The notes beneath the pieces were generated by a model. It made no database searches. It was not told the DNA's origin and saw only the letters and a list, made by a program, of their open reading frames with translations. A stretch of DNA of 64,000 nucleotides from an uncultured Rhodobacterales bacterium (GTDB lineage: Bacteria > Pseudomonadota > Alphaproteobacteria > Rhodobacterales > Rhodobacteraceae): positions 22,994 to 86,993 of the forward strand of contig CAIMWI010000042.1 of the NCBI GenBank assembly GCA_903845215.1, read 5' to 3'. The position numbers and the translations under genes are program-made. Shown one piece after another: positions 9,227 to 17,956 of the stretch (positions within the stretch are counted from its first letter, which is position 1; each line of letters opens with the position of its first letter).

Positions 9227-9258
9227 CCCCCGACCGCAAGGCCGGGGGTTTTTCTTTC
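9227..9258 (+). terminator. Intrinsic terminator after rpsU
   Basis: A CCCCCG/CGGGGG stem (9227-9232 with 9243-9248), extended by an inner CC/GG pair around a GCAA loop. It is followed directly by a T-rich run (TTTTTCTTT). Confidence 0.9.
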
Positions 9259-9390
9259 CTTAAATGTCTTTGCGAAAAACCAGCCCGCCAAAAGGGCAGC
9301 AAGCACACCGCCCACCAAGGCGGGAACATTGGCGGGGGGGCATGTCCATAGGGCGCGAAGTATCGACTTGTTATAACAGCCCTATGTTCC

Positions 9391-9855
9391 CTAAACCGCC
9401 AATGCCGTTGTCTGCACCACTGTGCGCAGCGCGAACGACGACTGCATCTGCCGCACCCCCGGCAGGCGCGACAAAAAGCGGCGGTGGATGCGGGCGAAGT
9501 CTTCGGTGTCTTCGGCCATGATTTTGATCAGATAATCCGCCGATCCTGCCATCAAGTGACATTCCAGAATGTCTGGCACCTTGGCCACCTCGCGCTCAAA
9601 GGCGTCAAGCAGGTCTTCGGCTTGGCTTTGCAAGGTGATTTCGACGAAAACGATGGTCGGTTTGCCCATCTTGCGCGCATCCAGCAAGGCGACATAGGCG
9701 GCGATGAAACCGTCTTGCTCCAACCGCTGCACGCGGCGGTGGCAGGCCGAGGGCGACAGGTTCACCCGTTCGGACAGTTCGGCATTCGTCACTCGTGAGT
9801 CTTTTTGCAGCACCCCAAGGATACGACGGTCGATTGCGTCAAGCGGATCAAGCAT
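9391..9855 (-). CDS. Lrp/AsnC family transcriptional regulator, probable regulator of ald
   Basis: A 154-residue protein. The N-terminal winged helix reads DAIDRRILGVLQKDSR then LSERVNLSPSACHRRVQRLE. It is followed by the RAM/AsnC ligand-binding domain (GSADYLIKIMAED). Lrp-type proteins form octamers and respond to amino acids. The gene is divergent from alanine dehydrogenase across 133 bases, the classic arrangement in which the regulator activates ald in response to alanine. The shared region is A/T-rich compared with its surroundings, as expected for an Lrp target; no exact box is claimed. Confidence 0.92.
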   Translation of the reverse strand: MLDPLDAIDRRILGVLQKDSRVTNAELSERVNLSPSACHRRVQRLEQDGFIAAYVALLDARKMGKPTIVFVEITLQSQAEDLLDAFEREVAKVPDILECHLMAGSADYLIKIMAEDTEDFARIHRRFLSRLPGVRQMQSSFALRTVVQTTALAV

Positions 9856-9988
9856 GGGAAAAATTCTCGTCCAAAGCCAGTTTCACGCAAAATATTACCA
9901 ATTTCGCCCAATTGCACCAGCAAAATCTCAACCCATCTGCACCAGACTTGCGCCAGACTGATCCTATCGGCCCCAAGGGAGAGAGCAT

Positions 9989-11107
9989 ATGAAAATCGGT
10001 TGCCCCAAAGAGATCAAACCGCAGGAATTCCGCGTCGGCATGACCCCCAACGCCGCGCGCGAGGCTGTGAACCGTGGCCATCAGGTCATGATCGAAACCA
10101 ACGCTGGCGTGGGTGCGGGCTTTACCGATGCCGATTATGTCGCCGCAGGGGCCAAGATTGTTGACACGGCGGAAGAGGTGTTTGCCGCGTCAGAGATGAT
10201 CGTCAAGGTCAAAGAACCCCAAGCCGTCGAGCGCAAGCGCCTGCGCGAGGGCCAAGTTTTGTTCACGTATCTGCACCTTGCCCCCGATCCAGAGCAAACC
10301 GCCGATCTTCTGGCCAGCGGTGTGACAGCGATTGCCTATGAAACCGTCACCGATGATCGCGGCGGCCTGCCCTTGCTGGCCCCCATGTCGGAAGTCGCAG
10401 GCCGTCTTGCGCCGCAAGTGGGCGCGTGGACGCTGCAAAAGGCCAATGGCGGGCGCGGTGTTTTGCTGGGCGGTGTGCCCGGTGTGTTGCCCGCCAAGGT
10501 TCTGGTGATCGGCGGCGGTGTCGTGGGCACCCATGCGGGCAAGGTCGCGGCAGGTATGGGCGCGGATGTGACGGTGCTGGACCGTTCGGTCAACCGTCTG
10601 CGCTATCTGGACGATGTGTTTGGCGGGCAGTTCAAGAACGGCTATGCCGATGCCGCCACCACGATCGATCTGGCGCGTCAGGCCGATCTGATCATTGGCG
10701 CGGTGCTGATCCCCGGCGCTGCGGCCCCCAAGTTGATCTCGCGCGCGCAATTGTCAGAACTGAAACCGGGTGCAGCGCTGGTGGACGTGGCGATTGACCA
10801 AGGCGGGTGCTTTGAAACCTCGCATGCCACCACGCACCAAGACCCGATCTATGCCGTCGACGGGATCATGCACTACTGTGTGGCCAACATGCCCGGTGCC
10901 GTCGCGCGCACCTCGACGCTGGCTTTGGGCAATGCGACGATGCCCTTTATGCTGGCCTTGGCCGACAAGGGCTGGCGCAAAGCCTGTGCTGACGACAAGC
11001 ACCTGCTGGCAGGCTTGAACACCCATGCAGGCAAGCTGACCTATGCCGCCGTGGGCTTGGCCTTGGGCTTGCCCACCATCTCGGCGGCTGACGCGCTGAA
11101 GATGTGA
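9989..11107 (+). CDS. ald: Alanine dehydrogenase
   Basis: A 372-residue protein with the full alanine dehydrogenase pattern: MKIGCPKEIKPQEFRVGMTP at the start, KVKEP, and the NAD Rossmann motif VIGGGVVGTHAGKVAAGMGA. VDGIMHYCVANMPGAVARTS occurs near residues 290-310. It interconverts L-alanine and pyruvate plus ammonium with NAD. GGGAGAG precedes the ATG. It is divergent from an Lrp/AsnC regulator. A perfect 10-bp hairpin lies 22 bases after the stop. Confidence 0.96.
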   Translation: MKIGCPKEIKPQEFRVGMTPNAAREAVNRGHQVMIETNAGVGAGFTDADYVAAGAKIVDTAEEVFAASEMIVKVKEPQAVERKRLREGQVLFTYLHLAPDPEQTADLLASGVTAIAYETVTDDRGGLPLLAPMSEVAGRLAPQVGAWTLQKANGGRGVLLGGVPGVLPAKVLVIGGGVVGTHAGKVAAGMGADVTVLDRSVNRLRYLDDVFGGQFKNGYADAATTIDLARQADLIIGAVLIPGAAAPKLISRAQLSELKPGAALVDVAIDQGGCFETSHATTHQDPIYAVDGIMHYCVANMPGAVARTSTLALGNATMPFMLALADKGWRKACADDKHLLAGLNTHAGKLTYAAVGLALGLPTISAADALKM

Positions 11108-11129
11108 TCTAGCGCCTTCAAAATTCACA

Positions 11130-11157
11130 CCAAGGGCGGCTTGCGTTCCGCCCTTGG
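11130..11157 (+). terminator. Hairpin after ald, likely transcript end
   Basis: A perfect 10-bp stem, CCAAGGGCGG (11130-11139) with CCGCCCTTGG (11148-11157), encloses an 8-base loop. No T-run follows. It may stop transcription weakly or protect the 3' end. Confidence 0.55.
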
Positions 11158-11308
11158 CCCTGCCCGCGGCCGCATTGAATTTGGCACTTTCCTATCCCAA
11201 AGAATCTGACTATACGCACCCTAACTTCCCCCTGAAAACGAGAAGATCGCGGCCTTGGGCCGCAGCCGTTTTCCCGGTGTGGGAAAGATTTGTAAGGGGA
11301 ATGATCCG

Positions 11309-12055
11309 ATGTCAAAGCCGCTGATGTCCAAAGCCACCGCTGTCTGGCTGGTGGATAATACCACACTCAGCTTCATTCAGATCGCGGATTTCTGCGGGAT
11401 GCATGAATTGGAAGTTCAAGGCATTGCCGATGGCGATGTGGCGATCGGGGTCAAAGGCTTTGACCCAGTGTCCAACAACCAGCTTGACGGGATCGAGATC
11501 GAGCGGGCGCAGGCTGATCCGTCCTATAGGCTAAAGCTCAAGTTCAACCTTTCCGCCGTGGGTGAAGAAAAGCGGCGTGGGCCGCGCTACACCCCGCTGT
11601 CCAAGCGCCAAGATCGCCCTGCCGCGATCTTGTGGCTGGTCAAATTCCACCCCGAATTGTCTGATGGGGCCGTCGGCAAACTTGTGGGCACAACCAAACC
11701 CACGATCCAAGCCATCCGCGAGCGCACCCATTGGAACATTGGCCAGATCACGCCGATTGATCCGGTGGCCCTGGGCCTGTGCAAACAGACCGAGCTTGAC
11801 ACCGCTGTCCAAGCTGCGGCGCGCAAGAAAGCCTCTGAAGGCGTGGTCATGTCAGATGACGAGCGGCGCAAGTTGGTCAGCACATCGCAGTCCTTGGGGA
11901 TGTCAGACGCGCCCAAAATGCCCTCGGGGCTAGAGGCCTTTACCCGCGCCGAAGACCGCCCCCGCGCAGAAAAGCCCGCAGATTTCTCGGATGCGGAAAG
12001 CTTTTTCAACCTGCCGCAAAGCGATGACGACAAGGATGACGACGACGTTTTGTAA
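11309..12055 (+). CDS. TrcR/DUF1013 family cell-cycle transcriptional regulator
   Basis: A 248-residue protein matching the alphaproteobacteria-specific DUF1013 family. The HTH-like start is TAVWLVDNTTLSFIQIADFCG. The conserved centre is KRRGPRYTPLSKRQDRPAAI with WLVKFHPELSD and TKPTIQAIRERTHWN. The tail is acidic (DDDKDDDDVL). The family is treated as a global cell-cycle regulator in this class; the target genes here are unknown. The ATG at 11309 has AAGGGG nine bases upstream. A strong intrinsic terminator follows. Confidence 0.8.
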   Translation: MSKPLMSKATAVWLVDNTTLSFIQIADFCGMHELEVQGIADGDVAIGVKGFDPVSNNQLDGIEIERAQADPSYRLKLKFNLSAVGEEKRRGPRYTPLSKRQDRPAAILWLVKFHPELSDGAVGKLVGTTKPTIQAIRERTHWNIGQITPIDPVALGLCKQTELDTAVQAAARKKASEGVVMSDDERRKLVSTSQSLGMSDAPKMPSGLEAFTRAEDRPRAEKPADFSDAESFFNLPQSDDDKDDDDVL

Positions 12056-12094
12056 GAAAATCACGGCAAGGCTGATCCCAATTGGGTCAAAACA

Positions 12095-12126
12095 GCCCGC
12101 ATCCCTAGGGTGCGGGCTTCTTGTTG
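12095..12126 (+). terminator. Intrinsic terminator after the TrcR gene
   Basis: A GCCCGCA/TGCGGGC stem (12095-12101 with 12111-12117) with a 9-base loop is followed by TTCTTGTT. Confidence 0.85.
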
Positions 12127-12223
12127 GGTGCAAGGCCAAGGCTTGCCGCGACAGGCTTGGTGTGATGTAAGATAAGCCGAGCGCCCGCCCAGGGGCCAAT
12201 TTTCCAAGCGGCGCGAGGTTGCC

Positions 12224-13021
12224 ATGACTGACCGATCTTATCGCTTCACCCATGCTATCACGCGCAAGCCCGCTGCAAGCATCATCAACGGGTTGCGCGC
12301 CGTGGATACTGGCACGCCGTCTTTGGCGCTGATGCGCCAGCACCACGCCGATTACACCGCAGCACTGCGCTCGACGGGCGCTGTGATCGTGGAACTGGAT
12401 GCCGCAGAAGCCTTTCCGGATTCGGTCTTTGTCGAGGATACAGCCCTATGCTTGCCCGAAGGGGCAGTTGTGATGCGCCCCGGCGCGCCGACGCGTTTGG
12501 GCGAAGCGGCCCTTATGGCACCGCATCTGGCGGCCCTTTATGTCGATGTCCGCACGATCAGCGGGGCCGACAGCTTCATCGAAGCCGGCGATATCCTTAC
12601 CACCGAAACCGAGGTTCTGGTTGGCCGTTCAGCGCGCACCAATGGCGCAGGCATTGCCGAACTGGCCGCAACCGTCGCATCTTGGGGCCATAAAGTGCGC
12701 GAGGTTTTTACCCCGCCCGGTGTGCTGCATTTCAAAACTGATTGCTCGCTGCTGGATGCCCAAACCATCCTATCCACCGAACGCCTTGACGCCTCGGGCT
12801 GTTTTGCGGGCTACCGCGTGATCCACACGGCCGAGGGTGAAGAGGCCTGCGCAAATGCGATCCGCTTTAACGATCTGGTGTTGATGCCCGCAGGTTTCCC
12901 GCGCACCCGCGACAAGTTGGTCGCGGCGGGCTATGATGTGCGCGAGATCGGCAATTCGGAATGCGCCAAGCTGGATGGCGGGATGTCGTGCCTATCGCTG
13001 CGCTTTTCTCCGCCCGTTTAA
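12224..13021 (+). CDS. Dimethylarginine dimethylaminohydrolase (DDAH)
   Basis: A 265-residue amidinotransferase-fold protein. It has the DDAH pattern FPDSVFVEDTAL (substrate-binding Asp/Glu), GDIL, HFKTDCS with the catalytic His, and a C-terminal GGMSCLSLR holding the nucleophilic Cys. The enzyme hydrolyses N-omega-methylated arginines to citrulline and methylamine or dimethylamine. Size and motifs fit DDAH better than arginine deiminase, which is about 400 residues. It appears to be a single gene, convergent with recR and only seven bases from it. Confidence 0.87.
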   Translation: MTDRSYRFTHAITRKPAASIINGLRAVDTGTPSLALMRQHHADYTAALRSTGAVIVELDAAEAFPDSVFVEDTALCLPEGAVVMRPGAPTRLGEAALMAPHLAALYVDVRTISGADSFIEAGDILTTETEVLVGRSARTNGAGIAELAATVASWGHKVREVFTPPGVLHFKTDCSLLDAQTILSTERLDASGCFAGYRVIHTAEGEEACANAIRFNDLVLMPAGFPRTRDKLVAAGYDVREIGNSECAKLDGGMSCLSLRFSPPV

Positions 13022-13028
13022 CAGCGCC

Positions 13029-13628
13029 CTAAAACCCGCGCCGCGCCCGCAGCGCAGCGCCGATCGTGCCATCGTCCAGATAATCCAACTCGCCCCCGAT
13101 CGGCACGCCCTGCGCCAGCGAGGTGATGCGCATGGGCAACCCGCCCAAGGCGTCGGCGATGTAGTGTGCGGTGGTTTGGCCATCAACGGTGGCATTCAGC
13201 GCCAAGATAATCTCGGTCACGCCGTCTTGGGTGATCCGCGCGATCAAGGCGGGGATGCGCAACTCATCCGGCCCAACTTGATCCAAGGCCGAAAGCGTGC
13301 CGCCCAGCACATGATAGCGCCCTTTGAACGCACGAGAGCGTTCCATCGCCCAAAGATCAGCTATGGTCTCGACAATGCAAAGCTCTCCCCCGACGCGGGC
13401 GGGATCGGCGCAGATGGCGCAGAGGTCAGCCGTACCAATGTTGCCACACTGCGTACAGTCGCGCGCGGAAAGCACCACCCCCGCCAAGGCCTGTGCCAAG
13501 GGGGCCATCAACCCTTCGCGCCGCTTCAACATCGCCAACACGGCGCGCCGCGCAGATCTAGGCCCCAAGCCCGGCAAGCGCGACATCAGGTCAATCAGGG
13601 CTTCGATGTCGCGCGGGGTTTCAGTCAT
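13029..13628 (-). CDS. recR: Recombination mediator RecR
   Basis: A 199-residue protein with the RecR layout. The N-terminal helix-hairpin-helix is [17 protein letters not shown], and the four-Cys zinc motif is [16 protein letters not shown]. The Toprim domain has [12 protein letters not shown], and the C-terminal [15 protein letters not shown] motif is present. It works with RecF and RecO to load RecA on gapped DNA. It lies in the conserved dnaX-ybaB-recR order, separated from ybaB by one copy of the dispersed repeat. Confidence 0.97.
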   Translation of the reverse strand: MTETPRDIEALIDLMSRLPGLGPRSARRAVLAMLKRREGLMAPLAQALAGVVLSARDCTQCGNIGTADLCAICADPARVGGELCIVETIADLWAMERSRAFKGRYHVLGGTLSALDQVGPDELRIPALIARITQDGVTEIILALNATVDGQTTAHYIADALGGLPMRITSLAQGVPIGGELDYLDDGTIGAALRARRGF

Positions 13629-13649
13629 AGTGTGCTTTCTGGTCCAAAG

Positions 13650-13705
13650 ACCGGGGGTTGCCTGCGGCCAGCCCCCCCCGGGAGTATTTGCGCCTCGGTG
13701 AAGGG
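13650..13705 (-). repeat. Dispersed intergenic repeat, copy E
   Basis: Read on the minus strand this is CCCTTCACCGAGGCGCAAAT, then ACTCCCGGGGGGGG and a C/G-rich tail. It is the same module as the other copies (TTCA..., CAAATA, CCCGGGG). It sits between ybaB and recR. Confidence 0.6.
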
Positions 13706-14050
13706 TTAGAAGGGCAGTTTAAGATCGGCAGGCAGGCCCATTGACGCGGCAAGCTTGGCCATTTCCTGCTGGCTGCGGGCGGCGGCTTTGGCTTGGGCAT
13801 CGCGGATGGCTGCGATGATCAGGTCTTCGACCACCTCTTTTTCGGACGGCACCAGAATGTTGGGAGAGATTTGAAGGCCCGTGATATCGCCCTTCGCCGT
13901 AACGCGGGCTTTCACCAGACCGGCACCCGATTCACCCAGCACGATGATATGGGCCAAATCCTCTTGCAGTTCGGCCATCTTGCCTTGCATCTCTTGGGCG
14001 GCCTTCATCATCTTGGCCATATCGCCCAAGCCCGCCAAACCTTTCAGCAT
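13706..14050 (-). CDS. YbaB/EbfC family nucleoid-associated protein
   Basis: A 114-residue protein starting [20 protein letters not shown], the usual YbaB/EbfC pattern. It has a long first helix, then a beta sheet with [14 protein letters not shown] and a final helix. It forms dimers that bind and shape DNA. The ATG at 14050 is chosen over one two codons earlier because the AGGAG site is spaced six bases from 14050 but touches the earlier ATG. It lies downstream of dnaX in the conserved dnaX-ybaB-recR group. Confidence 0.95.
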   Translation of the reverse strand: MLKGLAGLGDMAKMMKAAQEMQGKMAELQEDLAHIIVLGESGAGLVKARVTAKGDITGLQISPNILVPSEKEVVEDLIIAAIRDAQAKAAARSQQEMAKLAASMGLPADLKLPF

Positions 14051-14152
14051 CGGCATCTCCTGTTGTTGTGTGGATAGAGATAGATAAGGCGCGGGGCGGG
14101 GGCAAGGGTGCGGGCGAGGCGGAATTTTTGCACAATATTTGCACGGCGGGGA

Positions 14153-15895
14153 TTAGCTTTCCTCGAAAGGATCCCATTCTTCGTCCACCTCTGGCAGGGC
14201 CGAGGCGGCGGCAGAGGCTTGCATGGCTTCCGGCGTGCGGATCTCGGTGATCTTGGCATCAGGGAAGGCCGCGAGGATTGCTTGCACCATTGGGTTGGTC
14301 ATAACCTCGGCGCGGGCCTGAAGCAGGTCGCGGTCACGCTCTTCAACAACGGTGGGCGCACCGCCAGAAGAGACGACCGAAACTCCCCACCGCCGGCCTG
14401 TCCAGCTTTGTAACCTTTGGCCCAGTCTTGCCGCCAAATCGGGGGCGGCGTCGGGTGTCGGTTCAAACTCGATCCGGCCCGGGGCGTAATGGGCCAAACG
14501 CAGGGTGGATTCCACCTCGAAGAGCAGGGTCATATCGCGCTTGTCGCGGATCAAGGCGACGACTTGGTCGAAGGTTTGGTAGGCGGCTTCGGCATCCGAC
14601 TGCAGCGCCAGTGCCTGCCCGCCGGCCATCACCGGCCCGCGCAAGGGGGCGGCGGGGGCCAAGCGCATCATTGGGCCGTGCGCCACTCCGCCGCCGCCTG
14701 CAGGCGCGCCGCCCGCGACAGGGCCTGAGGGCTGTACATTGCGCAGATGGCGCAGCAGCGTTTCAGGGTCGGGCAAGTCGGCCACATGGGTCAGGCGGAT
14801 CACAGCCATTTCAGCCGCCATCATGGCATTGGGGGCCAAGGCCACCTCTTCCAGCGCCTTAAGCAGCAATTGCCACATCCGCGACAGCGACCTCAGGGCC
14901 AAACGCGCCGCCATATCCACGCCCCGCGCGCGTTCATCTGACGCGACCGTCGGGTCATTGGCGGCATCGGGGGTGATCTTGATCACCGAAATCCAATGCG
15001 TGATCTCGGCCAGATCGCGCAGCACGGCCAAGGGATCGGCCCCGTCGGAATACTGCCCGGCCAGTTCGCCCAAAGCCGCCGCCGCATCGCCGCGCATGAT
15101 CATATCGAACAGGTCCAGCACCCGCCCGCGGTCAGCCAGCCCCAGCATGGCGCGCACGGCTTCCGCTTGCACCACACCTGCACCGTTCGATATCGCCTGA
15201 TCCAGAAGCGAGGTGGCATCGCGGGCCGACCCTTCCGCCGCACGGGTGATCAGGCCCAAGGCGGCTTCGGTGATCTGCGCACCTTCGCCCATCGCGATCT
15301 TTTGCAGCAGGGCCACCATCACCTCGGGCTCGATCCGCTTTAGGTCAAAGCGTTGGCAGCGTGACAGCACCGTCACGGGCACTTTGCGGATCTCGGTCGT
15401 GGCGAAGATGAATTTCACATGCTCGGGCGGTTCTTCCAGCGTTTTGAGCAGCGCGTTAAACGCCGCTGTCGACAGCATATGCACTTCGTCGATGATATAG
15501 ACTTTATAGCGCGCCGAAGCGGCGCGGTAGCGCACCGAATCGATTATCTCGCGAATATCGCCCACCCCCGTGCGCGAGGCGGCGTCCATTTCCAGCACAT
15601 CGACATGGCGGCCTTCGGCAATGGCGCGGCAGGGTTCGCACACAAGGCAAGGCTCGGTCGTAGGCCCGCCTGTCCCATCGGCCCCGACACAGTTCAACCC
15701 TTTGGCGATGATGCGTGCCGTGGTGGTCTTACCCGTGCCGCGAATACCCGTCATGATAAAGGCATGCGCGATCCGGTCCGCCGTGAAGGCGTTCTTTAAT
15801 GTGCGCACCATCGCCTCTTGTCCGACAAGGTCGGCAAAGGTTTCGGGGCGGTATTTGCGCGCAAGAACGCGGTAGGCGGGATCAGGGGCGGTCAT
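14153..15895 (-). CDS. dnaX: DNA polymerase III subunit gamma/tau
   Basis: A 580-residue clamp-loader subunit. After MTAPDPAYRVLARKYRPETF come Walker A GIRGTGKTTTAR, a four-Cys zinc module ending CLVCEPC, the Walker B-type DEVHML, and the sensor-1 region ATTEIRKVPVTVLSRCQRFDLK. The part after residue 375 is the tau-type extension with an Ala/Gly-rich linker. The ATG at 15895 has TAAGG upstream. No A-rich slippery stretch of the E. coli type was noticed, so a short gamma form, if made, would need another mechanism. Confidence 0.96.
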   Translation of the reverse strand: MTAPDPAYRVLARKYRPETFADLVGQEAMVRTLKNAFTADRIAHAFIMTGIRGTGKTTTARIIAKGLNCVGADGTGGPTTEPCLVCEPCRAIAEGRHVDVLEMDAASRTGVGDIREIIDSVRYRAASARYKVYIIDEVHMLSTAAFNALLKTLEEPPEHVKFIFATTEIRKVPVTVLSRCQRFDLKRIEPEVMVALLQKIAMGEGAQITEAALGLITRAAEGSARDATSLLDQAISNGAGVVQAEAVRAMLGLADRGRVLDLFDMIMRGDAAAALGELAGQYSDGADPLAVLRDLAEITHWISVIKITPDAANDPTVASDERARGVDMAARLALRSLSRMWQLLLKALEEVALAPNAMMAAEMAVIRLTHVADLPDPETLLRHLRNVQPSGPVAGGAPAGGGGVAHGPMMRLAPAAPLRGPVMAGGQALALQSDAEAAYQTFDQVVALIRDKRDMTLLFEVESTLRLAHYAPGRIEFEPTPDAAPDLAARLGQRLQSWTGRRWGVSVVSSGGAPTVVEERDRDLLQARAEVMTNPMVQAILAAFPDAKITEIRTPEAMQASAAASALPEVDEEWDPFEES

Positions 15896-15991
15896 GGCGG
15901 CCTTAGGATTCGGATGCACAAAGACTAGGCCCTTCGCCCCCCAAGGTAAACCGTCACTGGACACGGCCGCGCCCTGCCCTATTTGTGCGCC

Positions 15992-16498
15992 ATGAGCACG
16001 CAAAATCCCCCCATCCCGCTGCCCGAGGCCTTTAAATCCGCCATGCGTGGATTGGTGGGCGCGTGCAGCCTGATCACCGTGGGCCAAGGCGCGGCTGCCA
16101 ACGGGCTGGTCGTCACCACCGGCATCTCGCTGTCAGCAGAACCGCCGATGATCTTGGCCTGCGTCAACCGCGCGTCGTCGTGCTGGCCGGCGTTGCAGCG
16201 CGAGGGGGTGTTTGGCTGGCAGGCCTTGGGCGCCGCCCACCAAACGGTGGCCGATCGGTTTTCAGGCAAGGGCGGATTGCAAGGCCCTGCACGCTATGCG
16301 GGGGCCGAGTGGGTCACGGCCGACAACGGGGGGCGCCTTCTGGCCGATGCCCCCTTGGCCTTTGCCTGCGCAGTCGAGGATAGGATCGATCGGGGCACCC
16401 ATTCTATCGTGATCGGAAGGGTCGTGCAGATCAGAACTTGCCCCAACAGCGGCGCGCTGCTTTATTGGGATGGGCAGTACAGCGTTTTGACGAATTAA
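15992..16498 (+). CDS. Flavin reductase domain protein
   Basis: A 168-residue flavin reductase-like (split-barrel) protein. Its N-terminal pattern is AFKSAMRGLVGACSLIT...GLVVTTGISLSAEPPMILACVN, typical of FMN-binding reductase components. Such proteins hand reduced flavin to two-component monooxygenases or act as pyridoxamine-oxidase-fold reductases. It is divergent from dnaX. The partner oxygenase is not obvious nearby. The ATG at 15992 lacks a strong Shine-Dalgarno; a TTG-like start a few codons upstream cannot be excluded. Confidence 0.82.
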   Translation: MSTQNPPIPLPEAFKSAMRGLVGACSLITVGQGAAANGLVVTTGISLSAEPPMILACVNRASSCWPALQREGVFGWQALGAAHQTVADRFSGKGGLQGPARYAGAEWVTADNGGRLLADAPLAFACAVEDRIDRGTHSIVIGRVVQIRTCPNSGALLYWDGQYSVLTN

Positions 16499-16555
16499 TC
16501 CGTCCTTGCTGGGATTGTGCTTGCCCAAAGCTGCGGGCCTGCCACAGTTGGGCGC

Positions 16556-17947
16556 ATGATCATCAAGAACTTTCCCTTTGATACGCTGAAACTCGGCCAA
16601 ACGGCCGAATTGCAGCGCCTGTGCACAACTGACGATTTGTTCGTCTTTGCCGCCGCCACCGGCAACCACAACCCGATGCACCTGCCCGGCGAGGATATCA
16701 ATGGCGATGGCAAGCCTGACACCACCGCCTCGGGCATCTTTCTGGCGGCGATGATTTCTGCCGTGCTGGGCAATGTTTTGCCAGGGCCGGGCACATCTTA
16801 CCACTCGCAAGCCCTGACCTTTACAGGCCACGCCAAGGCCGGAGACACTCTTTTGGCGCGGGTGACGGTGACGGGGCTTGCGCCTTCGGGCATCGTTGAC
16901 CTTGACACCGAAGTGATCCGTCTGCGCGACGCGGCGGTGATGGTGCAGGGAAAAGCGCAAGTGCAAGCGCCGCTTGGGCCGCTTAGCTACGATGACCGCG
17001 ATCTGCCCGGATTGGTGGTGCAAACTCACCGACAGTTTGACGCGATCCTCAAACGCGCCCAAGCCCTGCCCGCTTTAACCACCGCCGTCGTCTGGCCGGA
17101 CGAGGTGCAGGCCCTACAAGGCGCGTTGTTGGCGCAGGCCCAAGGCCTGATCTTGCCCGTGCTGATCGGCCCCACCGCCCGTATCCGCGCCTTGGCCAAG
17201 GACATTGGCGCAGACCTTGGCACGGTTCAACTGGTCGAAGCGGCCAGCGAAACTGCGGCGGCCGAACAGGCCGTGGTGCTTGCCCGCGCAGGCAAAGTGA
17301 AGGCCATCATGAAGGGCCACCTGCACACCGATGTCTTGCTGCGCCCCATGCTTGATCGCACCACGGGCCTGCGCATCGGGCGGCGCTTTACCCATGTCTT
17401 TGTGCTGGATGTGCCGGGGCTGAACCATCCTTTGCTGGTGTCTGACGGGGCGATCAACATCGCGCCCGACTTAACGACCAAGATCGACATCGTGCAAAAC
17501 GCCATTAATCTGGCTCATAGCTTAGGGATTGCCCAGCCCAAGGTCGCCGTTTTGTCGGCGGTGGAAACGGTCAGCACCGACATGCCATCGTCGATGGATG
17601 CCGCCGCCCTCTCGAAGATGGCCGACCGCGGCCAGATCACTGGCGGGCTGGTCGATGGGCCCTTGGCGATGGACAACGCCGTCTCTATGGCCGCCGCCCG
17701 CACCAAAGGCATCACGGGCGGTGTTGCGGGCCAAGCCGACGTGCTGATCGTGCCCAATCTTGATGCGGGCAATATCCTTGTAAAATTGCTCACCCATCTG
17801 GCCCATGCCGAAGCGGCGGGGCTGGTGATGGGGGCATCTGTGCCCATCATCTTGACCTCGCGCGCTGATGGGCAAGCGGCGCGGGTTATATCGGCCGCTT
17901 TGGCGGTGTTGCAGGTGCACGCGCAGGCCAAAGCTGGCCTTAGGTAG
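16556..17947 (+). CDS. Bifunctional MaoC-like hydratase / phosphate acyltransferase
   Basis: A 463-residue fusion. Residues ~1-145 form a hot-dog MaoC domain (FVFAAATGNHNPMHL is the hydratase motif, then TASGIFLAAMISAVLG). Residues ~165-463 are a phosphate acetyl/butyryltransferase domain with VKAIMKGHLHTD, LVSDGAINIAPDL and GPLAMDNAVSM. The family links hydration of an enoyl-CoA-type substrate to transfer between CoA and phosphate. In some bacteria it pairs with acetate kinase or a formamidase-like enzyme. Here it is followed after nine bases by a dimethylformamidase-like gene, suggesting co-expression. Confidence 0.88.
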   Translation: MIIKNFPFDTLKLGQTAELQRLCTTDDLFVFAAATGNHNPMHLPGEDINGDGKPDTTASGIFLAAMISAVLGNVLPGPGTSYHSQALTFTGHAKAGDTLLARVTVTGLAPSGIVDLDTEVIRLRDAAVMVQGKAQVQAPLGPLSYDDRDLPGLVVQTHRQFDAILKRAQALPALTTAVVWPDEVQALQGALLAQAQGLILPVLIGPTARIRALAKDIGADLGTVQLVEAASETAAAEQAVVLARAGKVKAIMKGHLHTDVLLRPMLDRTTGLRIGRRFTHVFVLDVPGLNHPLLVSDGAINIAPDLTTKIDIVQNAINLAHSLGIAQPKVAVLSAVETVSTDMPSSMDAAALSKMADRGQITGGLVDGPLAMDNAVSMAAARTKGITGGVAGQADVLIVPNLDAGNILVKLLTHLAHAEAAGLVMGASVPIILTSRADGQAARVISAALAVLQVHAQAKAGLR

Positions 17948-17956
17948 GATAAACGC